Part shown: positions 8,615 to 15,777 of the stretch, piece after piece
How the letters are laid out: each line of letters opens with the position of its first letter
Position numbering within the stretch: position 1 is the first letter of the stretch
DNA from: Hymenobacter sp. DG01
Lineage (GTDB): Bacteria; Bacteroidota; Bacteroidia; Cytophagales; Hymenobacteraceae
Assembly: GCF_006352025.1 (NCBI RefSeq)
Contig: NZ_CP040936.1
Location: 1,488,001-1,552,000, forward strand
Length of the DNA: 64,000 nt
Direction: 5' to 3'
Made by a program: the position numbers and the translations under genes
The notes under the pieces: model-generated
What the model was told of the DNA's origin: nothing
The model's database searches: none
Seen by the model: only the letters and a program-made list of their open reading frames with translations

Positions 8615-8844
8615 CGGCAGTGTCGCGTACGAGGGCGTAGCGCCCATTGAAACCCGGCAGCTCAGGGTATTTTCAAAAATGCTACCCCCGGAAAGTGCCT
8701 GAGCCAGCGGCTAAAAGCTCTTTTGAGGCCGCAGGGTGCAGCGCCACCGCAACCTTCCAAACCTTCCGGCTCGTATCTTCGCATTCGAAATGCTGCGGCA
8801 CCTTTCACTCGACACTTTTCACCCTTACCGCCCCTAGCAAGGCC

Positions 8845-9213
8845 ATGAGACAATACGACGACCTCGACGACGACCTCTTCGACGATGACGACGAGATGGA
8901 TAGCTTCGCCAAAACCGGCGGCAGCAAAACTCGCGGCAGTTCCGAAGACCAACTCTCCGCCAAGTACGCCGACTACCTGATGTGGCGCGACACCGGCTCC
9001 TCGCACGATGAGGCCCTGGACCTGGCCAGTATGACCGAAGACGAGTTTGCTACCGCTGAAGCCGCCGAAGACCCCGACGGCAGCCGCGGCTTCGGCAGCC
9101 TCGATGATGACGACGACTTCAGCGACGATGATGACGACGACGACAGCGGCTACGGCAGCCACCGCACCGGCAGCGGCCGCCGCAACTCCGGCTACGACGA
9201 TGATGATTTTTAG
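8845..9213 (+). CDS. Very acidic low-complexity protein, function unknown
   Basis: 122 residues from the ATG at 8845. Both ends are aspartate runs (DLDDDLFDDDDEMD near the N-terminus; DDDDDFSDDDDDDDSGYG and a final YDDDDF), with Gly/Ser between. The middle (about 35-75, KYADYLMWRDTGSSHDEALDLASMTEDEF) looks like a short ordered helical segment. There is no signal peptide or membrane segment. A longer reading from 8647 adds an improbable Cys/Ser-rich leader and is not used. A TATCTTCG near 8774-8781 could be its promoter. A strong terminator follows. I do not recognise a function. Confidence 0.6.
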   Translation: MRQYDDLDDDLFDDDDEMDSFAKTGGSKTRGSSEDQLSAKYADYLMWRDTGSSHDEALDLASMTEDEFATAEAAEDPDGSRGFGSLDDDDDFSDDDDDDDSGYGSHRTGSGRRNSGYDDDDF

Positions 9214-9250
9214 TAGGCCAAGGCTCTGATTTCTGCTCAGGCCCACTAGG

Positions 9251-9303
9251 TTTAACAGGAAAGGCCCGCGCTCCGTTATGGAACGTGGGCCTTTCCCGTT
9301 AAA
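9251..9303. terminator. Bidirectional terminator between convergent genes
   Basis: Arms 9251-9270 and 9284-9303 pair at 18 of 20 positions (core GGAAAGGCCC / GGGCCTTTCC) around a 13-nt loop, with flanking TTTAAC/GTTAAA. It lies between the acidic protein gene and the convergent DUF4197 gene. Confidence 0.85.
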
Positions 9304-9337
9304 GCCAGCGGCGGCAAGTTATCTGCCCGCCCCTGCA

Positions 9338-10099
9338 TCAGCTCTGCTTTTTGCCGAACACGCGTTTCAGCAAATCGGTGGTCCGGGCCACGGGGTTTTC
9401 GCGGATGTTGGCTTCCTCCTGGGCAATGAGGGTAAACAGGCCGTCGATGGCCTTGCCGGTGGCATACTGGTTCAGGTCCGTCTGCACGGGCTTCACCAGC
9501 GGAATGCGGTTGTAGCGGGTGGTCAGGTCGGTGTAGTAGCGGGTGGCCCCAACCTGGTCGAGGCTCTTCTGCACGATGGGCCGGAAGGCTACCGTGAGCT
9601 GCTCGGTGGTCGTGCGCTTGAGGTAGTTGGTGGCGGCGTTCTTATCCCCCGTCAGAATCCCCCACACGTCCTTAAACGTGAGGCTTTTAATGGCCGTGAG
9701 AAAAATAGGCTTGGCGCTTTTCGCGGCTTCCTCGGCGCCCCGATTCAGAGTCAGCTCAAACCGGTCAACCTGGCTGCCCAGACCAATGGAGCGCAGGGTA
9801 GTAGCCACGCGCTGCGCATCAGGCGGGAAAGGAATCCGAATCAGTTTGTTCAGGTAGAAGCCATCTGGCTTCGAGGCTTGGTCGGCACCTTTGCTGATGC
9901 CCTGGGTAAGGGCCTCCTTGAGGCCCCGGGCAGCCTCGTCCTGGGTGATGTTGCCCGTACTCCCGGCCTTGGTGGTTGGGGGGGCCGGAATGGTTGTTTT
10001 GAGAATGTCGCCGAGCTTAGGCAACTTAATCTGGGCCGAAGCAGCCACGCTCAACCCCAACAGGGCCACGGGCAACACAAGGAAACGGCGGTAGTTCAT
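9338..10099 (-). CDS. DUF4197 family secreted protein (copy A)
   Basis: 253 residues from the ATG at 10099, chosen because it opens a clean signal peptide (MNYRRFLVLPVALLGLSVAASA-Q); the frame extends further upstream through repeat DNA. The mature part matches DUF4197: an N-terminal helix with EAARGLKEALTQGI, the central IRIPFPPDAQRV motif, and a C-terminal GLFTLIAQEEANIRENPVARTT with a terminal LLKRVFG. Function is unknown; it is predicted periplasmic or exported. It is the downstream member of a tandem pair with the gene at 10379-11179, with which it shares order and motifs throughout. Confidence 0.85.
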   Translation of the reverse strand: MNYRRFLVLPVALLGLSVAASAQIKLPKLGDILKTTIPAPPTTKAGSTGNITQDEAARGLKEALTQGISKGADQASKPDGFYLNKLIRIPFPPDAQRVATTLRSIGLGSQVDRFELTLNRGAEEAAKSAKPIFLTAIKSLTFKDVWGILTGDKNAATNYLKRTTTEQLTVAFRPIVQKSLDQVGATRYYTDLTTRYNRIPLVKPVQTDLNQYATGKAIDGLFTLIAQEEANIRENPVARTTDLLKRVFGKKQS

Positions 10100-10180
10100 A
10101 GCAGTAAGAAAAGCAGTACAAATGCTGCTCAAGCACAAGGCACAAACCAGACCAGGTTTGATTTTGGGTAAGGAGGGGAA

Positions 10181-10380
10181 TGAGATGAGGAGGTAACTGG
10201 TGACAGGTAAGCTTATTGGCTCTGAGCGGCTGACGTTGCCAACGCCAGGCCAGGGTTTAACGCATTTCAGGAGGGTAAGTGGGTCGTTCTTTTGGCATAG
10301 CTGGTGCAGGCGGAGCCCGTCGGACCGAGGTGAACAGCTAACCTGCCACTTGTCACCTGTCACCAGTTACCTCCTCACCT
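10181..10380. repeat. Spacer inverted repeat with AGGTNAC heptamer arms (between DUF4197 copies)
   Basis: Arm 10181-10210 (ATGAGGAGGTAACTGGTGAC core) pairs with 10350-10380 for about 24 bases with very few mismatches. The upstream-gene-side arm reads as AGGTAAC TGGTGAC AGGTGAC AAGTGGC AGGTTAG heptamers. The loop is about 140 nt. That arm abuts the stop codon of the 10379-11179 gene, and the other arm lies about 80 bp before the ATG at 10099. Confidence 0.85.
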
Positions 10381-11179
10381 ATTTCCCAAACACGCGCTTG
10401 AGCAGGGCGCTGCCTTGGCCAGCGGGGTTTTGGCGGATACGGCCTTCCTCAGCGGCTATCAGGGCAAAGAGGCCATCCACGGTTTTCTCCGTAGCATAGG
10501 GTGCTAGCTGCGGACTAAGCTTGGTTACCAGCGGAATTTTGTTGTAGCGGGCTACCATTTCGGCGTAGAGGCGGGTAGCGCCCGTCTGGTCCAGCGACTG
10601 TTGCACGGTAGGCTGGAAGGCAGTGCGCAGGTCGGCGGCGGTTTTCTCGTAGAGCAATGTGGTAGCCGCATCACTTTCCCGGCTGGTAGCCAGCGTGAGG
10701 GCGTCCTGCAGGGTCAGGTTCTGCACCGCGTTCAGGAAGATGGGCTTCGCCTGGGCCGAGGCAGTTTCGGCGGCGCGGTTCAGGGCTACCTCAAAATTAT
10801 CGACCAGGGCTCCGGCTTTCAGCTTGCGCAGCGTAAGAGCAACTATTTCCGCTTCGGGCGGGAACGGGATGCGGATATCCGCGTTGGCAGTAAAGCCGTC
10901 GGGGGCGCTACCCTGCGCCACGGCGCGGGTTACGCCCTGGCTCAGGGCTTCGCGCAGGCCGCTGCTGGCTTCGTCGGCCGTGAGCGGGACTTTCACCGGG
11001 GTAGCAGGGGTAGCAGCCGGTTTGGCAGCGCTGGCGTTGGGGGTAGCCTTTTTGGCGGTTGTAGGCTTTTTGCTAACCGTAGTGGTCTTTTTCGGGGTGG
11101 TTTTGGATTGGGCGGCGGCCAGTTGGGCGCTGGCCAGCGTAAGCGTGAGGCCGAGGGCCAGGGTGCGGAGGGGAGGCAT
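10379..11179 (-). CDS. DUF4197 family secreted protein (copy B)
   Basis: 266 residues with a signal peptide (MPPLRTLALGLTLTLASAQLAAA) and then about 45 residues of Lys/Thr/Ala/Pro-rich linker (TTPKKTTTVSKKPTTAKKAT) that copy A lacks. The DUF4197 domain follows: EASSGLREALSQGVTRAV, IRIPFPPEAEIVALTLRKL, FQPTVQQSLDQTGATRLYAE, and GLFALIAAEEGRIRQNP with a terminal LLKRVFGK. Transcribed first of the pair. A tandem duplication with divergence is the simplest reading. Function unknown. Confidence 0.85.
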   Translation of the reverse strand: MPPLRTLALGLTLTLASAQLAAAQSKTTPKKTTTVSKKPTTAKKATPNASAAKPAATPATPVKVPLTADEASSGLREALSQGVTRAVAQGSAPDGFTANADIRIPFPPEAEIVALTLRKLKAGALVDNFEVALNRAAETASAQAKPIFLNAVQNLTLQDALTLATSRESDAATTLLYEKTAADLRTAFQPTVQQSLDQTGATRLYAEMVARYNKIPLVTKLSPQLAPYATEKTVDGLFALIAAEEGRIRQNPAGQGSALLKRVFGK

Positions 11180-11277
11180 AAGACGAAAAAGGTAAACCCA
11201 ACGGCTGTTGTGGCGTTGTTAGCCGACGGGTTGCCAATATTGCGCCAAATCCGGCACTCCTCCTAACCTCCTCCGCT

Positions 11278-12528
11278 ATGCCCTCCCTCCCCGACGTTGA
11301 AATCATGACTATTGGCGATGAGCTGCTCTACGGGCAGGTCATCGACACGAATTCGGCCTTTATGGGCCAGGAACTGGCTAAGCTGGGTCTGCGGGTTCGC
11401 CAGATCACCAGCGTTTCGGACCGCGCCGACGAAATAGTGGCGGCCCTGGACCTGGCCCGGCAGCGCGCCCAGGTGGTGCTCATGACCGGCGGGTTGGGTC
11501 CCACCAAAGACGACCTGACCAAGCACGTGCTGGCCCGCTATTTCGGGGCGGAGCTGGTGCTGCACCAAGCTACTTTGGAGCATGTGGAAGGCATTTTTCG
11601 GCGCTTCAACCGCCCCATGCTGGACGTAAACCGCCAACAGGCCCTGGTGCCCGCCAATTGTCAGGTGCTGTTCAATGCGGTGGGTACGGCACCGGGTATG
11701 TGGTTTGAAAGCCAGCAAACCGTGTTCGTGAGCATGCCGGGCGTGCCGCACGAAATGAAATACCTGATGACCCACGAGGTGCTGCCGCGTCTGCAGCAAC
11801 ACTTCCGGACACCCCCCATCGAGCACGTAGTGGTGCAGACCATTGGCCTGGGCGAGTCGTTTCTGGCCCAGCAGATTGAAGCCTGGGAAGCCGCCCTACC
11901 CCCCAACGTCAAGCTAGCCTACCTACCCTACCTCGGTGGGGTGCGCCTGCGCCTGACCGGCCACGACGACGGCCAGCCAAACCTGCGCGCCCGCATGGAA
12001 GCCTTGCTGCCCAGCCTGCAAGAGCTGTTGGGTGAGCATATTTTTGCCGAAGGCGAAATAAAGCTGGAAGAAGCCGTGGGACAGCTGCTGTTGCAACGCG
12101 GCCTCACCGTAGGCACTGCCGAGAGCTGCACGGGCGGCCTGCTGGCCCACCGCCTTACCAGCGTGCCTGGCAGCTCGCGCTACTTCCAGGGCAGCGTCAT
12201 TGCGTACTCTAACGATATAAAGGTGCGCGAGCTGGATGTGAAGCCTGAAACCCTGGCCACCCACGGCGCCGTAAGCGAAGCCACCGTGGCGGAAATGGCC
12301 GAGGGGCTGCGCCGCCGGCTGGGGGTAGATGTAGCCCTGGCTACCAGCGGCATTGCCGGTCCCGAGGGCGGTACCCCCGAAAAGCCCGTCGGTACCATCT
12401 GTTTCGCCTATGCCGATGCTCACCGGACCGTCACGCGGCAGATCAGCTTTGACCGCGGCCGCCAGCTGAATGTGGAGTACACTACCACCATGGCCCTGAA
12501 CCTGCTACGCCAGGAAGTGGTGAAATAG
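11278..12528 (+). CDS. cinA: CinA, competence/damage-inducible protein (NMN amidohydrolase type)
   Basis: 416 residues with both domains. The N-terminal molybdopterin-binding-like COG1058 domain occupies about 1-170 (TIGDELLYGQVIDTNSAFM, TGGLGPTKDDLT). The C-terminal PncC/CinA domain occupies about 255-416 (TAESCTGGLLAHRLTSVPGS, SGIAGPEGGTPEKPVGT). The family hydrolyses NMN and ADP-ribose/pyridine nucleotide by-products. The last codons and stop (GTGAAATAG) form the beginning of an inverted-repeat arm. Confidence 0.95.
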   Translation: MPSLPDVEIMTIGDELLYGQVIDTNSAFMGQELAKLGLRVRQITSVSDRADEIVAALDLARQRAQVVLMTGGLGPTKDDLTKHVLARYFGAELVLHQATLEHVEGIFRRFNRPMLDVNRQQALVPANCQVLFNAVGTAPGMWFESQQTVFVSMPGVPHEMKYLMTHEVLPRLQQHFRTPPIEHVVVQTIGLGESFLAQQIEAWEAALPPNVKLAYLPYLGGVRLRLTGHDDGQPNLRARMEALLPSLQELLGEHIFAEGEIKLEEAVGQLLLQRGLTVGTAESCTGGLLAHRLTSVPGSSRYFQGSVIAYSNDIKVRELDVKPETLATHGAVSEATVAEMAEGLRRRLGVDVALATSGIAGPEGGTPEKPVGTICFAYADAHRTVTRQISFDRGRQLNVEYTTTMALNLLRQEVVK

Positions 12529-12632
12529 TGGAAAGGCGAAAGGCAGAGTTTGCCGGTGCTTTGCCGCAGCGCCGGGCAGATAGGCCACCAACTCGCCATT
12601 TCACTACTTCACCTTTCGCAACTTCACTTACC
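12516..12632. repeat. Spacer inverted repeat with GTGAANN / GCGAAAG units (cinA-E2)
   Basis: Left arm 12516-12551 contains the cinA stop codon and reads GTGAAATA GTGGAAAG GCGAAAGG. Right arm 12588-12632 is the reverse complement type (CGCCATTTCACTACTTCACC then TTTCGCAACTTCAC). Pairing is imperfect and the repeat phase slips between arms. Confidence 0.7.
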
Positions 12633-12683
12633 TTTGAGGCTCCAAACCCACCCCACCCCTTTTTTCCTAACTACCCCAACCGC

Positions 12684-14093
12684 ATGGCACGAGTGGAAAT
12701 GACGATGCCCAAGATGGGCGAATCCATCATGGAAGGCACCGTCCTGAAATGGCTTAAACAAGTAGGCGACTCCATTGAACAGGATGAATCGGTGCTGGAA
12801 GTAGCCACCGATAAAGTGGACACCGAAGTTCCGGCCCTCCACGCCGGCGTTCTGCAGGAAATTCTGGTGCAGGAAGGCCAGGTAGTGGCGGTGGGGGCGC
12901 CCATTGCCATCATTGAAACCGACGCCAGCGCTGCTACTGCCGCTCCCGCCGCGGCCGCCGCTGACATGCCTGCGCCCTCCGCTAATGGCGCAGAAAAGGT
13001 AGCTGCTGAGGTTCCGTTTGTTCCGGCCGCCGCTCAAACTTCGGCCACCGAGGCTACAGCGGCCCAGCCCCAGCCGGGCCGCTTTTACTCGCCCCTCGTG
13101 CTGAGCATTGCCCGCGAAGAAGGCATTTCCATGGCCGACCTGGAACACCTGCCCGGTACTGGCAGCGAAGGCCGCGTCACGAAAAAAGATATTCTGGATT
13201 ATGTAGCCGCGGGCAAGAAGCCCCTGGCGCAGCCAGCGGCGGCCCCCGCTGCCCAGCCCCAGGCCGCGCCGGCCGCGCCGGCCCCTACCCCGGCCCCGAC
13301 GGCCCAAGCTCCTACGCCAGCCGCCGCACCGGCCCAGCAGGCTGCTTCCGCTCCGGCAACCAAAGCGGTGCCCTCCATCAGCGGCAACCAGGAGCTGCTG
13401 GAAATGGACCGCATGCGCAAGATGATTGCCCAGCGCATGGTGGACTCCAAGCGGATTTCGCCCCACGTTACCTCCTTCGTGGAAGCCGACGTGACCGACA
13501 TTGTGAACTGGCGCAACAAGCACAAGGATGCATATAAGAAGCGCGAAGGCGAGAACCTGACCTTCACGCCCATCTTCATTCAGGCCATTGCCCGCGCCAT
13601 TCAGGATTTCCCGAACATCAACGTATCGGTGGAGGGCGACTACATCATCAAGAAGCGCGACATCAACGTGGGCGTGGCCGTGGCTCTGCCCTCGGGCAAC
13701 CTCATCGTGCCCGTAATTCACAACGCCGACCAGCTTAACCTCAATGGCCTGAGCAAGCGCGTGAACGACCTCGCCAACCGGGCCCGCGCCAACAAACTGA
13801 AGCCCGAAGATCTGGAAGGCGGCACGTACACGGTTTCCAACGTGGGTTCCTTTGGCAACGTGATGGGCACACCCATTATCATGCAACCTCAGGTAGCCAT
13901 TATGGCCGTGGGCGCCATCAAGAAGAAGCCCGCCGTGATTGAAACGCCCCAGGGCGACTTGATTGGCGTGCGTCACTTCATGTTCCTCTCCCACTCCTAC
14001 GACCACCGCGTGGTGGATGGGTCGCTGGGCGGAATGTTCGTGCGCCGCGTGGCCGACTACCTGGAGCAGTTCGACCCGAACACCACCATTTAG
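12684..14093 (+). CDS. 2-oxoacid dehydrogenase E2 component (dihydrolipoamide acyltransferase)
   Basis: 469 residues from the ATG at 12684 (an upstream in-frame extension runs through the spacer repeat and is rejected). A lipoyl domain occupies 1-75 with the lipoylated lysine in EVATDKVDTEVPA. An Ala/Pro linker follows, then an E3/E1-binding domain at about 131-175 (SPLVLSIAREEGISMADL, GRVTKKDILDY), a second long Ala/Pro linker, and the catalytic domain 235-469 ending with SHSYDHRVVDGSLGGMF (active-site His and Asp). E1 and E3 genes are not nearby. The substrate (pyruvate, branched-chain or 2-oxoglutarate) cannot be decided here. Confidence 0.93.
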   Translation: MARVEMTMPKMGESIMEGTVLKWLKQVGDSIEQDESVLEVATDKVDTEVPALHAGVLQEILVQEGQVVAVGAPIAIIETDASAATAAPAAAAADMPAPSANGAEKVAAEVPFVPAAAQTSATEATAAQPQPGRFYSPLVLSIAREEGISMADLEHLPGTGSEGRVTKKDILDYVAAGKKPLAQPAAAPAAQPQAAPAAPAPTPAPTAQAPTPAAAPAQQAASAPATKAVPSISGNQELLEMDRMRKMIAQRMVDSKRISPHVTSFVEADVTDIVNWRNKHKDAYKKREGENLTFTPIFIQAIARAIQDFPNINVSVEGDYIIKKRDINVGVAVALPSGNLIVPVIHNADQLNLNGLSKRVNDLANRARANKLKPEDLEGGTYTVSNVGSFGNVMGTPIIMQPQVAIMAVGAIKKKPAVIETPQGDLIGVRHFMFLSHSYDHRVVDGSLGGMFVRRVADYLEQFDPNTTI

Positions 14094-14116
14094 TGCTTGG
14101 CGCTCTATAGGAATAG

Positions 14117-14151
14117 AAAAGGCCCTGCCGTGGTTACGGCGGGGCCTTTTT
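14117..14151 (+). terminator. Intrinsic terminator after the E2 gene
   Basis: GC-rich stem GGCCCTGCCG / CGGCGGGGCC with a 6-nt loop, flanked by AAAA and followed by TTTTT, 24 bp after the stop codon. Confidence 0.9.
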
Positions 14152-14168
14152 GGTTGGGCCTGATGCCT

Positions 14169-14176
14169 TATTTTTG
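14169..14176 (+). promoter_or_regulatory. Candidate -7 box TATTTTTG for the small membrane protein
   Basis: Exact TAnnTTTG match, 52 bp upstream of the ATG at 14229 and just past the preceding terminator, so the small gene is probably a separate transcript. A TTTG at about 14149-14152 is a possible -33 element, with slightly short spacing. Confidence 0.5.
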
Positions 14177-14228
14177 TGTACAGGCCGGGGCTCTTTCTCC
14201 CGGCTTGCGTTTTTGAATCTCCCGTCTC

Positions 14229-14435
14229 ATGAATAAAGTCCTGCCCCTGGCAGCCCTGGTTATTGCCCTGGGCCTGATTATCTTCCTCTACCAGCGCCTG
14301 CGCACCACGGAAGCCGCGCTGGCAATGGCCCAGAAACGCTTCGATGACTGCGAGCAGGTGAACTTCCAGCTGCAGAACCAGCTGGTGCAGGCTACCCGGG
14401 GCCCCGTTCCCGACAGCCTGAAAATCGTGGACTAA
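14229..14435 (+). CDS. Small single-pass membrane protein, function unknown
   Basis: 68 residues: a hydrophobic N-terminal helix (residues 5-22, VLPLAALVIALGLIIFLY), then a heptad-like amphipathic stretch (about 25-55) that could be a short coiled coil with one cysteine (FDDCEQ). It resembles a membrane-anchored coiled-coil peptide of the FtsB/FtsL size class, but no specific motif supports that identity. It has its own promoter box and is bounded by a terminator-like inverted repeat, which supports it being a real gene. Confidence 0.6.
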   Translation: MNKVLPLAALVIALGLIIFLYQRLRTTEAALAMAQKRFDDCEQVNFQLQNQLVQATRGPVPDSLKIVD

Positions 14436-14451
14436 CCCGGAGAGGGTAACG

Positions 14452-14523
14452 CAACGAGCCGCTGCAAACGAAACCCGAGTGCCAATAAATGGCTCCTTGC
14501 GCTTCGTTTGCAGCGGCTCGTTG
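14452..14523. terminator. Perfect 21-bp inverted repeat between convergent genes
   Basis: Arms 14452-14472 and 14503-14523 are exact reverse complements (CAACGAGCCGCTGCAAACGAA type) around a 30-nt loop. It lies between the small membrane protein and the convergent DoxX gene. No T-tract is adjacent, so it may act as a processing or Rho-type boundary rather than a classical intrinsic terminator. Confidence 0.75.
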
Positions 14524-14555
14524 GGTTTACTAGTTATGATGGGGTAGGCCCCTAC

Positions 14556-14963
14556 TTACGCTACGGGCCCCGCGTTGCGGCTGCGGGCGGCATCCAGGCT
14601 CCAGGGGCCGGGGCCGGCCGCCGACAGGTACAGATACACAAAGCAGTAGAGCACGGCCAGCTCGCCCTGGTTTATAATGGGAAGGGCATGCTGGGGCGCG
14701 TGGGCCATGAAGTAGGCCACGGCCATCAGGCCTGATAAAATGAAGGCCACCGGCCGGGTAAACAGCCCGATCAGCAAGAGCAGACCGCCGCCGAATTCCA
14801 GAATACCGGCCACCAGCATCAGGCCCGTGGCCCCACCGCCGTGGTCAGAAGGCGGCCAGTTAAAAAGCTTCTGGGAGCCATGAAACAACATGAGTAGTCC
14901 TGAAACGATGCGCAGGACGCTGAGCAGCCGGGCAGCCCAGGGTGAGAGGAAAAAAGCAGCCAT
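14556..14963 (-). CDS. DoxX family membrane protein
   Basis: 135 residues from the ATG at 14963 (MAAFFLSPWAARLL); the longer reading upstream is less plausible. Four hydrophobic helices fit the DoxX/DoxD-like fold, with the typical N-terminal LLRIVSGLLMLFHGSQKLFNW and GILEFGGGLLLLIGLFTRP segments. Members are small inner-membrane proteins with roles in redox and oxidative-stress physiology. Its C-terminus is Ala/Gly-rich. It lies 95 bp downstream of the nitroreductase gene in the same direction, so co-transcription is possible. Confidence 0.85.
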   Translation of the reverse strand: MAAFFLSPWAARLLSVLRIVSGLLMLFHGSQKLFNWPPSDHGGGATGLMLVAGILEFGGGLLLLIGLFTRPVAFILSGLMAVAYFMAHAPQHALPIINQGELAVLYCFVYLYLSAAGPGPWSLDAARSRNAGPVA

Positions 14964-15058
14964 ACTATATAGGAAAAGGAGTGAGTACCACCCCGACAAC
15001 GCAAAAGCGGCCCGCCGGGATACAGCGGACCGCTTCAGGGGCAAGCAAGGGGTAGGAA

Positions 15059-15667
15059 CTAGCCCAGCACCCAGGTCACTTTTTCTTCCAGAGGCCGGCG
15101 CGTACTGCGGGCCTGGGCTCCGGCTTTGGGGTAGCCCAGGTAGAAGAAGCCCAGCAGCTGGTCGTCGGGGCCGAGGCCGAAGAAGGGCTTGGCCTCGGGG
15201 AGGTAGGTAACCCCGCCACTGCTCCAGAAGCCCGCCAACCCGTGCGCCACGGCCGAGAGGTGCAGGTTTTGTACGGCGCAGGCCACGGCCGCTACCTCCT
15301 CTACCTCGGGCACCTCGGGGTTGCGCTTCAGCCCAATGGCAATAACATGGGAGCTAAGCCGCGGATTGTTCATCATCTTCTCCAGCTTAGCTGGCTGAAA
15401 CTTCTCGCCTGCGGTGGCCCGGTATAGCGCCGCCTGAAAATCGGCCAGCTTCTGGCGGCCAGCTCCCGCGAACACCACGAAGTGCCAGGGCTCGGTGCGC
15501 TTGTGGGTGGGCGCCCAGGTGGCATTTTCCAGCAGCTCGCGCACCAGCGCATCGGGCACCACGCGGCCTGGCTCAAACAGCACAGGCTGCATGCTGCGCC
15601 GCCCCCGAATCAGCTGGGTGACTTGGGCGGCATCGAGGGGGGTAGATATTTCGGCTTGATTGATCAT
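15059..15667 (-). CDS. Nitroreductase family FMN oxidoreductase
   Basis: 202 residues with the family features: IRGRRSMQPVLFEPGRVVPDALV at the N-terminus (FMN phosphate-binding RRS), NATWAPTHKRTEPWHFVVF, a central AVACAVQNLHLSAVAHGLAGFW segment and the C-terminal GFFYLGYP. It belongs to the YdjA-like short nitroreductases. It probably reduces quinones or nitro compounds with NAD(P)H; the substrate is unknown. A DoxX gene follows in the same orientation. Confidence 0.9.
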   Translation of the reverse strand: MINQAEISTPLDAAQVTQLIRGRRSMQPVLFEPGRVVPDALVRELLENATWAPTHKRTEPWHFVVFAGAGRQKLADFQAALYRATAGEKFQPAKLEKMMNNPRLSSHVIAIGLKRNPEVPEVEEVAAVACAVQNLHLSAVAHGLAGFWSSGGVTYLPEAKPFFGLGPDDQLLGFFYLGYPKAGAQARSTRRPLEEKVTWVLG

Positions 15668-15727
15668 GCTTGAGAAAGAGGTTTGAATGCCGAATGTTTT
15701 GATGCTCTATTCTGAGCTTCTACAAAG

Positions 15728-15761
15728 AAAAGCCCCCGACCGAATGGCCGGAGGCTCTTTT
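15728..15761 (-). terminator. Intrinsic terminator of the outer-membrane receptor gene
   Basis: Read on the minus strand: AAAAGAGCCTCCGGCC, a 4-nt loop, then GGTCGGGGGCTTTT. The stem has minor mismatches and ends in a T-run, 17 bp past the stop codon at 15778. Confidence 0.85.
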
Positions 15762-15777
15762 CCTGTTGCAGAACCGG

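Noticed and set aside
14452..14523. Member of the heptamer spacer family
   Set aside because: It is a perfect 21-bp palindrome between convergent genes with no tandem unit, so it is listed as a terminator-like hairpin.
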